Below are positions 51,018 through 59,140 of a stretch of 64,000 bases of DNA, piece after piece. The stretch covers positions 1-64,000 of the forward strand of contig NZ_JAIGNP010000001.1 of assembly GCF_019711535.1 (NCBI RefSeq), written 5' to 3'. A model generated the notes under the pieces. It was not told the origin of the DNA, did no database searches, and saw only the letters and a list, made by a program, of their open reading frames with translations. Each line of letters opens with the position of its first letter. Position 1 is the stretch's first letter. The stretch comes from Qipengyuania aestuarii (GTDB lineage Bacteria; Pseudomonadota; Alphaproteobacteria; Sphingomonadales; Sphingomonadaceae). The position numbers were made by a program, and so were the translations under genes.

Positions 51018-53309
51018 ATGAAGTCGCTTCGCCTTGCCACAGCTCTCGCGCTGGGCACCTGCCTTGCCACGCCGGCACTGGCCGATCACCACACTACCTC
51101 GCAGGAGACCGCCGCAATGGACCTCACCTTCGAGCGCGTTTTCGCCTCTCCCTCGCTGGATGGTCCGGCACCGCGTCAGGCGAAGCTTTCTCCCGATGGG
51201 CGCTATCTCACCGTCTTGCGTAACCGCGCCGACGATCTCTCGCGCTACGATCTGTGGGCGTTCGATCGCGACGCGGGCGAATGGTCGATGCTGGTCGACA
51301 GCGAAAAGGTGGGATCGGGCCGCGAACTGTCCGAGGATGAGAAGATGCAGCGCGAGCGTGCGCGCGTAGGGAACTTGACCGGAATAATCAGCTACGAATG
51401 GACGTCCAACGGTAAGGCGATCCTCGTACCTCTGGACGGCGACCTTTATCTCGCCAGCCTCGACGGACAGGTGGTCCAGGTTACCGATACCGAGGAAAGC
51501 GAACTGAACCCCGCGCTAAGCCCGCAGGGGAACTTCATCAGCTTCGTGCGCGATCGCCAGCTCTGGGTGGGCGAGGTGGAGGGCGAGGCCGCGCCGATCA
51601 CGCCGAAAGAAGGCGCCGACATCCGCTGGGGCGAAGCCGAATTCGTCGCCCAAGAAGAGATGGCGCGCATCGACGGCTATTGGTGGAGCCCGGACGAGAG
51701 CCGCATCGCGGTCCAGCGTTTCGATGAGAGCGGGGTGGCCATCGTCACCCGCGCGGCCATCGGCGCGACCGGGACCAGGGTGTTCGATCAGCGCTACCCC
51801 GTCGCGGGTAGCGCCAATGCCTTGGTCCAGCTGTTCCTGATGGATGCGGATGGCGGCAAGAGAGTCGAGGTCGACCTTCGCTCCAACCAGAACCCGAAAT
51901 ATTACGACCCGGACAATCGCGACGATTTCTACCTTGCACGGGTCGACTGGGCGCCGGACGGGTCGACGCTGTTCGTGCAGCGCCAGAACCGTGCCCAGAC
52001 GGTGCTGGAGCTGCTGACGGTCGATCCGCGCACTGGCGCGAGCACGGTCGTGCTGACCGAGGAAGCAGCCGCTCCGCATTACTGGATCAACCTGTCCGAC
52101 AATTATCGCGCTCTAGATGATCGCACGCTTATCTGGTGGTCCGAAAGTGATGGTTACGGTCACCTTTATCGCCGCACGCAGGAAGGGCCGGTCCAGCTGA
52201 CGAGCGGCGAGTGGGTGGTTACCAGGCTGGTCGGGGTGGACGAGCAGGCAGGCCGGATCTTCTTCACCGGCACGAAGGACGACGTGCTCGAACAGCATGT
52301 CTATGCGCTCGACTATCGCAATCCGGGCGAAATCACGCGCCTCACCGAACGCGGCTACACCCATTCGGCCAGCATGGACAGGAAAGGCCAGACACTCCTC
52401 GTCACGCGCTCGAACGACGATACGCCGCCTCAAAGCTACATCGCCGACGCGACCGGCGAGCGTCTTGCCTGGATCGAGGAGAACAGGCTCGATGGCGACC
52501 ACCCCTATGCACCGTATCGCGCAAGCCATCGGCCCACGCAATACGGCGCCATTCCGGCAGAAGACGGCACGCCCCTGTACTGGGAGATGGTCACGCCCGA
52601 GATGGAGGTGGGCAAGCGCTATCCGGTCTATTTCTATCATTATGGCGGGCCTGGGCCGCAGACGGTCAATCGTGGCTGGAATAGCGCCCTGCGTCAGGCG
52701 ATCGTGGACATGGGTTATATCTGGTTCGCGCTCGACAATCGCGGCAGTGCCAACCGCGGCGTGGCCTTCGAGCAGCCCATCTACAGGGCGATGGGTACGG
52801 TCGAGGTGCGCGACCAGAAGGCCGGTGCCGACTATCTCAAGACGCTGGATTTCGTCGATCCCGACAAGATTGCCATCGATGGCTGGTCTTACGGCGGTTA
52901 CATGACGCTGAAGCAGCTTCAGGCCGATCCGGGCCTCTATGCCGCAGGCATTTCCGGAGCGCCCGTCACCCGCTGGGAGCTTTACGATACCCATTATACC
53001 GAGCGTTTCATGGGTACGCCGCAGGCTGACGCTGCAGCTTATGAGGCGGCCTCCGCCGTTCCGAATGCCACCAAGATCGTCGATCCGCTGCTGCTCATTC
53101 ACGGTATGGCCGACGACAACGTGGTCTTCGAGAACGCGACCGAAGTAATCTCGGCGATGCAGGAGGCCAACGTGCCTTTCGAAATGATGCTTTACCCGGG
53201 CTACACGCACCGCGTTTCGGGCGAGCAGATTTCGCCCCATCGCTACAACACCGTCTTCCGCTTTCTGGAACATCACGGGGTCACGCCACCGGAGGACGCC
53301 GGGGAGTAA
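51018..53309 (+). CDS. Secreted S9 family peptidase (dipeptidyl peptidase IV type)
   Basis: 763 aa. The signal peptide MKSLRLATALALGTCLATPALA precedes a DPP-IV beta-propeller (residues about 40-530). The alpha/beta hydrolase domain has IDGWSYGGYMTLKQLQ with catalytic Ser near residue 623, DDNVVFENA Asp near 699 and THRVSG His near 731. A glutamate pair near residues 218-219 (QEEMARIDGYWWSPDE) fits the DPP-IV N-terminus anchor, so it likely removes X-Pro or similar dipeptides in the periplasm. GGGAGAAACC lies just before ATG 51018. Confidence 0.93.
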   Translation: MKSLRLATALALGTCLATPALADHHTTSQETAAMDLTFERVFASPSLDGPAPRQAKLSPDGRYLTVLRNRADDLSRYDLWAFDRDAGEWSMLVDSEKVGSGRELSEDEKMQRERARVGNLTGIISYEWTSNGKAILVPLDGDLYLASLDGQVVQVTDTEESELNPALSPQGNFISFVRDRQLWVGEVEGEAAPITPKEGADIRWGEAEFVAQEEMARIDGYWWSPDESRIAVQRFDESGVAIVTRAAIGATGTRVFDQRYPVAGSANALVQLFLMDADGGKRVEVDLRSNQNPKYYDPDNRDDFYLARVDWAPDGSTLFVQRQNRAQTVLELLTVDPRTGASTVVLTEEAAAPHYWINLSDNYRALDDRTLIWWSESDGYGHLYRRTQEGPVQLTSGEWVVTRLVGVDEQAGRIFFTGTKDDVLEQHVYALDYRNPGEITRLTERGYTHSASMDRKGQTLLVTRSNDDTPPQSYIADATGERLAWIEENRLDGDHPYAPYRASHRPTQYGAIPAEDGTPLYWEMVTPEMEVGKRYPVYFYHYGGPGPQTVNRGWNSALRQAIVDMGYIWFALDNRGSANRGVAFEQPIYRAMGTVEVRDQKAGADYLKTLDFVDPDKIAIDGWSYGGYMTLKQLQADPGLYAAGISGAPVTRWELYDTHYTERFMGTPQADAAAYEAASAVPNATKIVDPLLLIHGMADDNVVFENATEVISAMQEANVPFEMMLYPGYTHRVSGEQISPHRYNTVFRFLEHHGVTPPEDAGE

Positions 53310-53316
53310 CGGTTTA

Positions 53317-53348
53317 GCGCCCGCAAACGAATGTGCGCTTGCGGGCGC
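53317..53348 (+). terminator. Hairpin after the S9 peptidase gene
   Basis: GCGCCCGCAA (53317-53326) pairs perfectly with TTGCGGGCGC (53339-53348), loop 12 nt, 8 bp after the stop. No T-run. Likely a weak or factor-dependent terminator before asd. Confidence 0.55.
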
Positions 53349-53392
53349 ATGGCTAATCGCTATCTCGGCTGCGAAAGAATTGGAGAAATACT

Positions 53393-54418
53393 TTGGGTTA
53401 TCGTGTTGCCATAGTCGGCGCGACCGGAAACGTCGGCCGTGAAATGATGCAGGTTCTTGCCGAACGCGAGTTTCCCTGTGACGAGGTGGCTGCGGTGGCC
53501 AGCAGCCGTTCGCATGGCACCGAGGTCGAATTCGGTGACACCGGCAAGATGCTCAAGTGCAAGAACATCGAGCATTTCGACTGGTCCGGTTGGGACATAG
53601 CCTTGTTCGCTGCGGGTAGCGGCCCGGCCAAGGAATACGCGCCCAAGGCAGCGGCCGCGGGATGCGTGGTGATTGACAATTCCTCGCTCTACCGCATGGA
53701 TCCCGATGTGCCGTTGATCGTGCCTGAGGTGAATCCCGATGCGATCCACGAGTACAAGAAGCGCAACATCATCGCGAACCCCAACTGCTCGACCGCGCAG
53801 CTCGTGGTAGCTCTCAAGCCGCTTCACGATGCGGCTACGATCAAACGCGTCGTGGTTTCCACCTATCAGTCGGTTTCCGGCGCTGGCAAGGCAGGCATGG
53901 ACGAATTGTTCCAGCAGAGCCGCGCCATTTTCGTGGGCGATCCGGTCGAGCCGGTGAAATTCACCAAGCAGATCGCTTTCAACGTCATTCCGCACATCGA
54001 CGTCTTCATGGATGATGGCTCGACCAAGGAAGAATGGAAGATGGTGGTCGAGACCAAGAAGATCCTCGACCCCAAGATCAAGCTGAATGCGACCTGCGTC
54101 CGGGTGCCGGTTTTTGTCGGCCATTCGGAAAGCGTGAACATCGAATTCGAGAATGAACTGTCGGCCGAGCAGGCGCAGGAAATCCTGCGCGAGGCGCCCG
54201 GCATCATGCTGATCGACAAGCGCGAAGACGAAGGATACATCACTCCGGTGGAAAGCGCCGGCGACAGTGCGACCTACATCAGCCGCGTGCGCGACGATCC
54301 GACGGTCGACAATGGCATTGCGCTGTGGTGCGTTTCGGACAACCTCAGGAAAGGCGCGGCTCTCAACGCAGTTCAGATCGCAGAATTGCTCGGCCGCGAG
54401 TGCCTGAAAAAGGGATGA
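53393..54418 (+). CDS. asd: Aspartate-semialdehyde dehydrogenase
   Basis: Converts aspartyl phosphate to the semialdehyde on the way to lysine/DAP, threonine and methionine. 341 aa. GATGNVGREMMQVL binds NADP; the catalytic Cys is C132 in NPNCSTAQL. The TTG start (53393) with GGAG 9 nt upstream is the only fitting start, MGYRVAIVGATG. The lipoprotein gene overlaps the stop by ATGA. Confidence 0.95.
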   Translation: MGYRVAIVGATGNVGREMMQVLAEREFPCDEVAAVASSRSHGTEVEFGDTGKMLKCKNIEHFDWSGWDIALFAAGSGPAKEYAPKAAAAGCVVIDNSSLYRMDPDVPLIVPEVNPDAIHEYKKRNIIANPNCSTAQLVVALKPLHDAATIKRVVVSTYQSVSGAGKAGMDELFQQSRAIFVGDPVEPVKFTKQIAFNVIPHIDVFMDDGSTKEEWKMVVETKKILDPKIKLNATCVRVPVFVGHSESVNIEFENELSAEQAQEILREAPGIMLIDKREDEGYITPVESAGDSATYISRVRDDPTVDNGIALWCVSDNLRKGAALNAVQIAELLGRECLKKG

Positions 54419-54996
54419 TCCGCGCCAGCCTCCCGTTCGCCCTGATGCTCGCTCTCGCAGCCTGCGGAAGCGGGACCGACGCGCCGTCTGCCAAGGGAGA
54501 GCAGTCCGCGGATCAAGTGCCGGAAAGCAGGCTGGCGGATGCAAAGGTCGTTGTGGATTCCAATGGTCTTGCCGTGCGGCAAGGCGGCGCACGCGAAGCT
54601 CCGCGTTTCGGCACTCCGCGGGGTGAGGTGGACGCTCTTCTGACCGTCGCGTTTGGAGACCAGCCGCAGAAATCCTCGAATGCGGAATGCGGTATCGGTC
54701 CGGCCGATTTTTCGCAGAGCGGACCGCTCCAGATCGCCTATCAGGACGGGAAGTTCGTCGGGTGGTTCCTCGGCGAGGGCGAAGGCGTGGTAACCGGAGA
54801 CGGTATCCGTCCGGGGGCCTCAATGGCCGCCCTGCGCGATGAGCGACCGGTGCAAATTATCGCCGACAGTACACTGGAAGGCGAATTCCAGTACGAAAGC
54901 GCCGATTACGGCATGATAACGGGCTTCTTCTCCGGCAGCCCGACCGAAGGCAAGATTACCGGGCTGGCTTCAGGGATGACCTGTTTCTTCAGGTGA
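54415..54996 (+). CDS. Lipoprotein of unknown function
   Basis: 193 aa. Signal MIRASLPFALMLALAAC has a lipobox with Cys at about residue 17. The mature protein begins with a low-complexity linker (GSGTDAPSAKGEQSADQVPES), then a domain with FGTPRGEVDALLTVAFGDQPQKSSNAECGIGPADFSQSGPLQIAYQDGKFVGWFLGEGEG. The mature protein retains two other Cys. I do not recognise the family. ATGA overlap couples it to asd. Its stop abuts the stop of the convergent efflux gene with no gap. Confidence 0.75.
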   Translation: MIRASLPFALMLALAACGSGTDAPSAKGEQSADQVPESRLADAKVVVDSNGLAVRQGGAREAPRFGTPRGEVDALLTVAFGDQPQKSSNAECGIGPADFSQSGPLQIAYQDGKFVGWFLGEGEGVVTGDGIRPGASMAALRDERPVQIIADSTLEGEFQYESADYGMITGFFSGSPTEGKITGLASGMTCFFR

Positions 54997-56568
54997 TCAT
55001 TCGCCAGGGGGTGGAAGGTTGGCTGTGGGGGCCGTGTTCTTCTTCATGAGGAATGCGAGCGGAACGGCTGCAAAGCTCATCCACATCATCAGGTAGTAAT
55101 CGTCTATATAGGCGATCATTGCTGCCTGCCGGGTGACCTCCCCGTCCATCGCTCTCAGTACAGCGTCACCAAGACTCTGGAACCGGTCGACGGTCGACAC
55201 ATCCACGGAATTGACCACGCTGCTGGTGACATGTCCCGCCAGGTCGGAATGGCTGGTCTGCGTGTTACGGGCCAGCATGACGGTCATCAGCGAGATGCCA
55301 GCCGAGGCACCCAGCGACCGAAGCAGGTTGAGGAGGCTGGAGCCGTCAGTACGTAGGCGAGGCGCGAGGGTGGCGAAGGCGCTGACATTCAAGGGGATGA
55401 AGACGAGGCCGATGCCGAGGCCCTGCACCAGTCCGGAAAAGACTATGTTGTAGCGGTCGACCGCCAAGGACCAGTGGCTCATTTCGAACAGTGAGACACC
55501 GCAAATTAGGAAACCAAGCGCAACGACGGGCCGCGCGTCGAAACCTTTGCGCATCAGGAAACCCGCCACCTGCATGGACAGGAGCACCCCGATGCCGCGC
55601 GGCATCAGGACCAGTCCGGTGTCGATCACGTCGTAGCCGAACAGGCCCTGCAACATCGGCGGCATAAGAGCCATGACCGAGAACAGGACAGCGCCGATTA
55701 CCAGCATGAAGAACAGCGCGATGACGAAATTGCGATCGGCAAAAAGCAGGCGGTCGAACAAGCCGTTCTTCGCCGTGCCGAGGTGGATCACCGCCATCCA
55801 GGTAGCCGAGATACACAGGAACGCGTAGGCCCAGATTTCGTAGCTGTCGAACCAGTCCGCCTGCTGCCCCCGGTCGAGCAGGAGCTGAAACGAGCCGAGA
55901 GCAATTGCCAAGAGGGCAAAACCGAAAATATCGAAGCGCCTGGTCAGCTGTTCGCGATGGGGAAGGTTCGCCATCAGAATCGCAAGACTGAGAATGCCGA
56001 TGGGAAGGTTCACGTAGAATACCCACCGCCAATTCCAGTTCTCGGTCAGCCAGCCGCCCAGAACCGGGCCGAGGATAGGACCGATCATGATCCCCATACC
56101 CCAGATGGCCATCATCTGCGGGTGACGGCTGGGCTTGGTGGTGTCGAGCATGAAGCTCTGGCTCAGCGGAGCGATAAAGGCGCCTGCGATGCCCTGAAGC
56201 GCTCGAAACAGGACCATCTCGCCCAGATTCTGCGCAATTCCGCAGAGCATCGAAGTGGCTACGAAACCCGCCACCGAAAGAATGAACAGTCGCCGCGCCC
56301 CGATCCTGTCGGCCAGCCAGCCCGTGATCGGCAGAGCTACTGCCGAAGCGATGATGTAGCTGGTCAGCACCCAGGTGACGCTTTCCGCAGTCGCTCCCAG
56401 CGCGCTTTGCATGTGCGGGATAGCGACATTGGCAATGGTCGTATCGAGGACCTGGAGCAATGAGGCGCCCATGATGCCGACGATCAGCAGCATGTGATTG
56501 GTTACCGGGAGTTGAGCCTCGTCCAAAGCAGGTGAGGCCGACCCGGCGGGAAGGGCAGCGCTTGCCAT
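54997..56568 (-). CDS. DHA2-family MFS multidrug efflux permease (EmrB-like)
   Basis: 523 aa with 14 predicted helices. The N-terminus has LQVLDTTIANVAIPHMQSALGATAESVTWVLTSYIIASAVALPITGWLADRIGARRLF, including MFS motif A, and GWLTENWNWRWVFYVNLPIG, motif C-like. It works with the membrane-fusion protein encoded 4 bp upstream and an outer-membrane TolC. Under MarR control. Confidence 0.93.
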   Translation of the reverse strand: MASAALPAGSASPALDEAQLPVTNHMLLIVGIMGASLLQVLDTTIANVAIPHMQSALGATAESVTWVLTSYIIASAVALPITGWLADRIGARRLFILSVAGFVATSMLCGIAQNLGEMVLFRALQGIAGAFIAPLSQSFMLDTTKPSRHPQMMAIWGMGIMIGPILGPVLGGWLTENWNWRWVFYVNLPIGILSLAILMANLPHREQLTRRFDIFGFALLAIALGSFQLLLDRGQQADWFDSYEIWAYAFLCISATWMAVIHLGTAKNGLFDRLLFADRNFVIALFFMLVIGAVLFSVMALMPPMLQGLFGYDVIDTGLVLMPRGIGVLLSMQVAGFLMRKGFDARPVVALGFLICGVSLFEMSHWSLAVDRYNIVFSGLVQGLGIGLVFIPLNVSAFATLAPRLRTDGSSLLNLLRSLGASAGISLMTVMLARNTQTSHSDLAGHVTSSVVNSVDVSTVDRFQSLGDAVLRAMDGEVTRQAAMIAYIDDYYLMMWMSFAAVPLAFLMKKNTAPTANLPPPGE

Positions 56569-56572
56569 GCGC

Positions 56573-57640
56573 TTACTTCGTATCGTCGGTTGTGACGGTC
56601 ACTTCGGCGGAAAGGCCGGCGATCAACTGGCGTGGGCTGTTGCCATCGATGGCAATGCGGACCGGCACGCGCTGCGTGACCTTGACCCAGTTACCGGTAG
56701 CGTTCTGCGCCGGAAGAACCGAAAACTCGCTGCCGGTACCTGCGCCGATGGATTCGACGTGGCCCTTGAGAACGAGGTCGGGATAGGCATCGAAGCGCAC
56801 CTCTGCAGCTTGACCTACGCGCATATCGTCAAGGTCGGTTTCCTTGAAATTCGCTTCCACATAGGAGCTGCCTTCGGACACCAGTGTCACGGCTGGCAGG
56901 TCCTGAACCAATTGCTGGCCCACTTGCAGACGATCGGCTTGGGCGACGCGGCCCGCAGAAGGCGCGCGGACTTCGGTCCGGCTCAGGGCCAGCTGCGCCA
57001 CTTCTTTCTGCGCTTTCGCGGCGGCTATCTGGGGATTTTCACCCGGTACGGCAGAGCCGGTGGCCAACTTCGCCTGAGCTGCCTGCGCCCGAGCCTGTGC
57101 TTGCCGCAATTGCTCACGTGCCTGATTGACCGCGTGTTCGGCAGCATCATGTTCGGTCTTTGTCAGAAATCCGCGTTCGTAAAGGGCATCCTTGCGTGCG
57201 AAATTGGCTTGCGCGAAACTGATGTTTTCACGGGCGGCGGAGATGTCCGCGCCCGACAGGTCGGAAGAATTGGAAAGCGCAGTCACATTGGCCTGTGCCG
57301 AAGCGATGGCCGCGTTAGCCTGCGCAATCTGGAGCCTGTAGGGTTCAGGATCGATCCGGAAGAGGAGCTGGCCCTTTTCGACCTGCTCGCCGTCCTTGAC
57401 GAACACTTCCACGATCTCACCGCCGACTTGTGCGCTGACAGCGACCTTATCCTGTTGCAGATAGGCATTGTCGGTCGAGATGGTCCCCTGAAGGGACAGC
57501 CAGTAAAAGAGACCGCCTGCCAACAGAGCCAATGGCAGAGCAAGCATTAGGGCGAGCTTGCCCCAGCGATGTTTGGGCCGCTGGTCCGTTGTTTCATTTA
57601 GTGGGGCGGAGCTTGTGATTGCGGGGGCGGCATCAGCCAT
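56573..57640 (-). CDS. HlyD-family membrane-fusion protein (EmrA-like)
   Basis: 355 aa. A short N-terminal membrane helix (LALMLALPLALLAGGLFYWLSLQG, about residues 29-52) is followed by a barrel-sandwich domain (DKVAVSAQVGGEIVEVFVKDGEQVEKGQLLFRID), a coiled-coil hairpin (KDALYERGFLTKTEHDAAEHAVNQAREQLRQAQARA) and RVPVRIAIDG. It is a 4-bp neighbour of the permease gene and overlaps the marR gene by 8 bp. Confidence 0.93.
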   Translation of the reverse strand: MADAAPAITSSAPLNETTDQRPKHRWGKLALMLALPLALLAGGLFYWLSLQGTISTDNAYLQQDKVAVSAQVGGEIVEVFVKDGEQVEKGQLLFRIDPEPYRLQIAQANAAIASAQANVTALSNSSDLSGADISAARENISFAQANFARKDALYERGFLTKTEHDAAEHAVNQAREQLRQAQARAQAAQAKLATGSAVPGENPQIAAAKAQKEVAQLALSRTEVRAPSAGRVAQADRLQVGQQLVQDLPAVTLVSEGSSYVEANFKETDLDDMRVGQAAEVRFDAYPDLVLKGHVESIGAGTGSEFSVLPAQNATGNWVKVTQRVPVRIAIDGNSPRQLIAGLSAEVTVTTDDTK

Positions 57641-58079
57641 GGGTGATCTCCAGCGTTTCGCGCTGAGCTGTCATATTGTTGCCGACAACTGCCAAAAGGC
57701 GGGCAAGCTGCTCACGCTCCTCGGCATCGATACCTTCCAAGATGTCTTCGACCAGCCGGTCCACGATTGCACGCAGCGGCTTGACGATATCCTGCGCCTT
57801 TTCCGTGAGCGCAAGAATGCGAGCGCGACGATCCTGGGGGGCAGGGCGGCGTTCGATCCAGCCTGCTTCTTCCATCCGATCGGCTAGCCTGGTCAAGGTA
57901 ATTGGTTCCACTTCAATCCGGTCTGCATAAAAGGCCTGATTCTGCTCTGGAAACTTTTCGAGTGCGAGAAGCAGTCGCGCCTGGACGGCAGTCAGCCCCA
58001 GATCGCTGACTCGCTGATCGAAGAGGCGCCTGAGCAGGCGAGAATTGTCCGAGAGAAGATAACCGATATTAGGAATCAT
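57633..58079 (-). CDS. MarR-family transcriptional repressor
   Basis: 148 aa. A winged helix: GLTAVQARLLLALEKFPEQNQAFYADRIEVEPITLTRLADRMEEAGWIERRPAPQDRRARILALTEKAQ. ATG at 58079 lies 9 bp after a perfect 20-bp palindrome. It is the first gene of a repressor-fusion protein-permease operon, so autoregulation and efflux derepression by a small ligand are expected. Confidence 0.94.
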   Translation of the reverse strand: MIPNIGYLLSDNSRLLRRLFDQRVSDLGLTAVQARLLLALEKFPEQNQAFYADRIEVEPITLTRLADRMEEAGWIERRPAPQDRRARILALTEKAQDIVKPLRAIVDRLVEDILEGIDAEEREQLARLLAVVGNNMTAQRETLEITHG

Positions 58080-58088
58080 GCTCACTAC

Positions 58089-58108
58089 ATAATAAGCATG
58101 CTTATTAT
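58089..58108. promoter_or_regulatory. Perfect 20-bp MarR operator overlapping a -10 box
   Basis: ATAATAAGCA followed by its exact complement TGCTTATTAT (58089-58108). On the minus strand its edge forms TATAAT (58104-58109), so repressor binding would block the operon promoter. It lies 9 bp before the marR ATG. Confidence 0.85.
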
Positions 58109-58305
58109 ATCAAATAGCAAAAAAGAGTATGCGGCTGTAGGTTTTTGCAACTTTGGAATTGTCGGCACGGCCGATAAGGCCGGGACGGATGGGTGTGTTT
58201 CGCTGCGTTTCCGCATAAAAGTGGAAAGCCATCTGGTACTTCTCGACGTACTTGCCACGCGCGAGCAGAGGCGTTCGAAGACGCAAGAAACGAGTCGAAG
58301 GGGCT

Positions 58306-59070
58306 ATGCCTGCTATGAAACTTGAGATGTTCGACAGCTTCGATGGGACGCGATTGGCCTTGCACAGGACCGGTCAAGGCCGGCCCCTGGTGCTTTTGCA
58401 CGGTCTGTTTTCCAGCGCGGAAATGAACTGGATAAAATGGGGGCATGCTCAACTGCTCGCCGATCACGGGTTCGAAGTGTTCATGCTCGATTTTCGCGTA
58501 CACGGCGAAAGCGAAGCACCCCAGGAGGCCGAGGCCTATCCCACGAATGTTCTCGTCCGTGACGTTGCCGCGCTCATCGATCATCTCTCGCTCGACGCCT
58601 ATGATCTTGCCGGATTCTCGCTCGGTGCCCGCACCGCGCTTCACGCCGCGGCGCAAGGCGTTCTCCACCCAGCGAGGCTGATTGCAGGCGGAATGGGCAC
58701 AGCAGGGCTCGGCGAATGGGCCAGACGAAGTGCGTTTTTCAAGCGCGTGATAGACGAATTCGAATCCATTCCGCGCGGCGATCCGGCTTATTTCTCGATG
58801 CAATTCCTCAAATCGCAGGGCGTGGACCGGGTTGCCGCACGCCACCTGCTCGATACGATGCCGGACCTCGATCTTGCCATGCTGTCGAATCTCACCATGC
58901 CGACGCTGGTCGTGTGCGGGGATGAAGACCAGGACAATGGTTCGGCTGAAGACCTGGCCGCGCTTTTGCCAGATGCGACATACAGGGAAATTCCCGGGTC
59001 GCACATGGGTAGCGTTACCAAGCCGGAGTTGGGCCAGGCCATGGTGGAATGGCTCGGCGATCGCACTTGA
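58306..59070 (+). CDS. Alpha/beta-hydrolase fold protein
   Basis: 254 aa. Nucleophile elbow GFSLGAR near residue 102, Asp in CGDEDQDNGSAED near 204, and His in GSHMGSV near 232; LVLLHGLFSSAEM is the oxyanion strand. Substrate unknown. ATG at 58306 has AAGG 4 nt ahead; ATG at 58315 is possible. It is divergent from the marR gene. The 196 bp between holds only the operator and an AT-rich tract. Confidence 0.85.
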   Translation: MPAMKLEMFDSFDGTRLALHRTGQGRPLVLLHGLFSSAEMNWIKWGHAQLLADHGFEVFMLDFRVHGESEAPQEAEAYPTNVLVRDVAALIDHLSLDAYDLAGFSLGARTALHAAAQGVLHPARLIAGGMGTAGLGEWARRSAFFKRVIDEFESIPRGDPAYFSMQFLKSQGVDRVAARHLLDTMPDLDLAMLSNLTMPTLVVCGDEDQDNGSAEDLAALLPDATYREIPGSHMGSVTKPELGQAMVEWLGDRT

Positions 59071-59140
59071 TTAAGCAGGATCGGCGGTGCAATTCGGTCA
59101 CCAAAGATATCAGATTCAATCCCCTTGGGAGAAAACCACA

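Noticed and set aside
58098..58325. 75-codon plus-strand frame beginning in the MarR operator
   Set aside because: It starts inside the palindrome, has no ribosome-binding site, and runs into the alpha/beta hydrolase start. Likely chance in AT-rich DNA.
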